NCBI GenBank assembly: GCA_031272845.1
Contig: JAISTA010000105.1
Location: forward strand, 1 to 5,815
Length of the DNA: 5,815 nucleotides
Direction of reading: 5' to 3'
From: Oscillospiraceae bacterium
GTDB taxonomy: Bacteria > Bacillota > Clostridia > Oscillospirales > Oscillospiraceae
The notes under the pieces are model-generated. The model ran no database searches. It was not told the origin of the DNA and saw nothing but the letters and a program-made list of their open reading frames with translations. The position numbers and the translations under genes were made by a program. Shown piece after piece: positions 5,735-5,815 of this stretch (positions within the stretch are counted from its first letter, which is position 1; each line of letters starts with the position of its first letter).

Positions 5735-5760
5735 GTAGGGGACGCTGCCCTCAGCGTCCC
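5735..5760 (+). repeat. GTAGGGG-type palindromic element, copy 3
   Basis: GGGACGCTG (5739-5747) and CAGCGTCCC (5752-5760) form a perfect nine-base-pair stem around a CCCT loop, preceded by GTAG. It shares its ends and core with the copy at 5564, while the differing inner stem bases (CTG/CAG) still pair here. That suggests a conserved structure. Confidence 0.65.
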
Positions 5761-5815
5761 GTGTGCTTATTGTTCGGATTTGTATGTTTTACAACGGTAA
5801 TCCTGTGGTCTCGGC

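Larger units (their letters stand above)
4870..5815. other. Long gene-free, G/T-rich region with hairpins
   Basis: About 950 bases lie to the right of the XRE promoter. All open frames here are short (under about 135 codons), overlap one another on both strands, lack an SD at proper spacing, and translate to low-complexity Cys/Arg/Gly-rich sequence unlike any family I recognise. What is visible: homopolymer runs (G7 then T7 at 4987-5001), a CCCC-A5-GGGG hairpin (5216-5228), repeated GTGCG words, GGGTGCGTC at 5477-5485 and 5653-5661 with its inverse at 5625-5633, and a series of small hairpins from 5301 on. No tRNA, CRISPR, riboswitch or transposase is recognised. It is either degraded sequence or a structured non-coding locus. 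Confidence 0.6.

Noticed and set aside
5399..5800. A 133-codon plus-strand frame in the right-hand region
   Set aside because: There is no SD before its start, it overlaps other frames on both strands, its Cys/Arg-rich composition is typical of GC-rich non-coding DNA, and it crosses two palindromic elements.

Overview
The window looks like a chromosomal or accessory segment of a Gram-positive Clostridia-type bacterium (Bacillota). This rests on strong AGGAGG-type Shine-Dalgarno (SD) sites, a TTG start, a GC content near 50%, and the types of paralogue present. No rRNA, tRNA, phage or transposase gene is visible, so placement below class level would be a guess.

Layout. Positions 1-827 hold the 3' part of a uroporphyrinogen-decarboxylase-family protein of the corrinoid methyltransferase (MtaA/CmuA) type, cut by the left edge. 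A GNAT acetyltransferase (840-1394) follows after 12 bases with its own SD and is probably co-transcribed. A strong hairpin (1451-1489) separates this pair from a putative GT-A-fold glycosyltransferase (about 1516-2805) whose start codon is uncertain. Next comes a gene with its own well-formed promoter (2835-2863) encoding four Sel1-like repeats fused to a C-terminal TIR domain (2893-3963). It meets head-on, across a shared bidirectional terminator (3984-4013), a minus-strand gene (4031-4798) for an XRE-type helix-turn-helix protein whose C-terminal half is a run of about 21 glycine-ended pentapeptides. From about 4870 to the right edge (roughly 950 bases) there is no convincing gene. That stretch is G/T-rich and carries several short GC-rich hairpins, including three copies of a related GTAGGGG-type palindrome.

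How the parts may work together. The metabolic pair on the left and the glycosyltransferase show no obvious link to each other. The most notable gene is the Sel1-TIR protein. Its sensor-like repeats, its TIR domain with the conserved acidic residue retained, and its own promoter fit a stand-alone signalling or immune (NAD-consuming) effector. That role is inferred from the architecture and is not shown by the sequence. The XRE/pentad protein is convergent with it, has its own promoter bearing a pair of direct repeats, and could be an autoregulator. A functional link between the two is possible but unsupported beyond adjacency.
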